DNA of 64,000 nucleotides from Whitmania pigra. Its lineage: Eukaryota; Annelida; Clitellata; Hirudinida; Haemopidae. The stretch is taken from positions 2,080,001 through 2,144,000 of the forward strand of contig JAJTWR010000159.1 in NCBI GenBank assembly GCA_021613335.1. The letters run 5' to 3'. The translations under genes and the position numbers were made by a program. Under the pieces are notes generated by a model that was not told the origin of the DNA, ran no database searches, and saw only the letters and a list, made by a program, of their open reading frames with translations. Shown here in pieces: positions 62,043 through 64,000 of the stretch; position 1 is the stretch's first letter; every line of letters starts with the position of its first letter.

Positions 62043-63937
62043 ATGGTTGGCTTCAGAATGGCTGAAGAGAGCATTGAAGTAAATGAAGAAGAAATTATAA
62101 GTCATATATATGTCAGTTGCGAGAAGACAGAGTCCGGATTGGTAAAGACATCGGCACTGATCAAAGTTATCGAAACGGCTTCCAATAAGACTGACGATGC
62201 AGAGGTATGCCTGTTGTTTTGTTTTGGGTCGTAAAATTTAACATCATTGGCTTACTGTCCTTTATGTAATTCATGAGAATCTGTGTTTGATTTTTATAAC
62301 AGTTCCATCAAAGACTTCTGGAACATTTTGACAGCAGTAGACAGAATCTTTCATTGGATTTTGATGAAATTCATGAACTGATGACTTCATTTATAAAATC
62401 TGCAAAAAACGAAGGAAACTTGTAAGACTAATTAAATTTATGTTAATTTTAAGACTAGTTAGCATTAACAAAAATTGTTGCAGAATATTGCAAATTTTAT
62501 GAGATGTATGCTGTTAACTTTTGATTGCATTTCACCAGCATCAACAACGAGGTCGAAGTTGTCGAAGAACGTCCTTCTACACGTTCTTTAAGAAGTAAGT
62601 CCACTGTGTTGCCATAGAATGTGTTAACGTATCACCTAATAACAATCTTATCCGAGTCGACCATGTTCATTGTTTTGGTTACTCGTTTGTGCAGATCCAT
62701 CTTCTCCAAACAGCAGCACATTTTCAAGTTCCTCAACGTCATTTAATATGTCTCTGGAGCAGAGTACGAAAGAGTGAGTAGTTCGGAGAATGTTTTGATA
62801 TTTATGACTGGCGGAAGAGCATCGTTATGTATGTAATGCATGCTAGATGACTTTAAAATTATGTAATGCATGCAAATATGGAAGGGAAGATATTTCTGCA
62901 AAACTGGAGCACTACAAATCCTTCAGCATAAAACTGTCGAGCGAGAAGGTGGATTTGCTGAACAGGATAAACATGGTCGAGGACCACGCCGTTCAACTTC
63001 AAATGGAAAACAACGCCCTCAATGATTCCATCCGAAAGTGAGTTTCAAACATTTTCCGTTAAACTTTACTCGTTCGTTCACGACGACAAATTAATTGCAG
63101 CCTGGAAATGACGAACGAGTCGTTGCAACAGAAAGTGACGGACGTGGAAGAAATGAGATCCAAGTTGATTCGTTATCAGGAACAATGGCTGGAATGCGAG
63201 GACAGCATCAGCAGGCTCGAACAAGCCAATCAGAGGCTCAGAAGTGAAGCTGTTGAGGCCAGGTCTAAGGTATGAAATGTGCTTGATGAGTCACTAATTA
63301 ATCTGACAAGCAATTTTTAAATCGCTTAAACTCTTTCTGCTTTTTCAAATGTTCACTACCGTTACTTAAATACTTCCAAATACAATTTATGACGGAGATT
63401 GGACAAAATTCATCACTAGATTGCTGAGCTCTTTGCATCTTAAAAATTTCTTCATTGACAGTTATTCAATTTACTTCGTCTTGAAGGATTGATGGCTATT
63501 CATAACTGAGCTGAATTTGGGGTTCATTTGGCCAATTAATGCTGAAACATGATAATTATGGTTTATAATTGAATGAAAGATGATGCAATGTTACTAATAA
63601 GAGAATTTCTTATTGTTCAGGTCAACAACATTCTTAAGGAGAGGGATGAGATTGAAGATGTTAACCATTCACTCAGATTAAAGATCACTGAATTGATTGT
63701 TGGTGTCCTACTGTTGAACTCGTGCATGGATTTCTCTGCTAATCATTTTATTTCATTTTAGGAGGAAAAGTCAAAATGCGAGAAGAACTTAGACCTGTAC
63801 AAGATGATGTACATTCAGGTACGATTCGATGGAATGGTTTTAATTCAATAATTTTAATATTCCAAAATTGATCACAGAAAAGTAGTGAGTATGAGGGAGA
63901 ATCAATGAAATACAAGGAAGCATCAGAAGAAGTCGAA
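62043..63937 (+). CDS. Coiled-coil protein, KASH5/LRMP-like (5' part)
   Basis: Nine phase-matched exons, continuing past the window: 62043-62204, 62303-62421, 62539-62594, 62695-62773, 62885-63037, 63101-63269, 63621-63698, 63762-63818 and 63878-63937. The first two exons look like a degenerate EF-hand pair (SGLVKTSALIKVIETASNKT, LSLDFDEIHELMTSFI) without full calcium ligands. A Ser-rich linker (PSSPNSSTFSSSSTSFN) follows, then a long coiled coil (KLSSEKVDLLNRINMVEDHA, SISRLEQANQRLRSEAVEA). EF-hand-like plus coiled coil is the layout of KASH5 (CCDC155), which links meiotic telomeres to dynein, and of LRMP/JAW1. The diagnostic C-terminal membrane/KASH tail is outside the window, so this is a tentative call. 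A start at the second Met (MAEESIEVNEEE) is also possible. Confidence 0.5.
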
Positions 63938-64000
63938 GTGAGTTTTAATGCTTCGATCGTTTGGGCTCAGAATGTACTAAAATCTTTAATTATTTAAGTC

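Overview
This is nuclear DNA of an animal, probably an invertebrate. Genes are split by short spliceosomal GT-AG introns, non-coding DNA is strongly AT-rich, and trinucleotide microsatellites are abundant. The protein families present (SLC4A11-type transporter, MAST kinase, KANK-type KN motif, PLAC8, SERBP1, GAR1, a ZPBP-like sperm protein) are metazoan. The phylum cannot be fixed from the sequence. Gene models below were built by hand from splice sites. For the main genes, every donor/acceptor pair was checked for phase and the exons join into one open frame.

Layout. 0.3-0.9 kb (+): 3' end of a single-pass membrane protein. 2.7-5.2 kb (-): a multi-exon gene I do not recognise. 5.8-7.0 kb (-): ribosomal protein RPS2 with a TOP-like 5'UTR exon and one GC-AG intron. 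8.5-10.0 kb (-): SERBP1-like RNA-binding protein. 10.47 kb (+): a lone first exon, possibly of a mitochondrial protein. 10.97-12.12 kb (-): unresolved coding exons. 12.3-23.6 kb (-): a complete 19-exon SLC4A11-like transporter (1123 aa) whose introns carry large satellites. 23.6-30.1 kb: non-coding DNA with a mobile-element candidate and a long GAT array.

30.1-31.2 kb (+): small Cys-rich membrane protein. 32.7-33.8 kb (+): GAR1. 35.2-43.6 kb (+): a complete 26-exon MAST kinase (1310 aa). 45.3-47.3 kb (-): a KN-motif (KANK-type) protein without ankyrin repeats. 48.4-50.2 kb: satellites. 50.3-50.8 kb (+): two exons of an unrecognised gene. 51.5-52.3 kb (+): PLAC8 protein. 54.1-60.0 kb (+): a 14-exon ZPBP-like membrane protein with a very long tail containing about 58 copies of a seven-residue TCPPVTT repeat. 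62.0-64.0 kb (+): 5' part of a KASH5/LRMP-like coiled-coil protein that runs off the window.

Two loose themes are visible. Three RGG-rich RNA-binding proteins of the translation/RNP machinery (RPS2, SERBP1, GAR1) lie within 28 kb. The right end holds two probable germline genes (ZPBP-like, then KASH5-like) in tandem. The most unusual object is the ZPBP-like protein: its ectodomain looks like the sperm acrosomal ZPBP family, but it is membrane-anchored and carries a repetitive Thr/Cys/Pro tail that I know of in no described family member.
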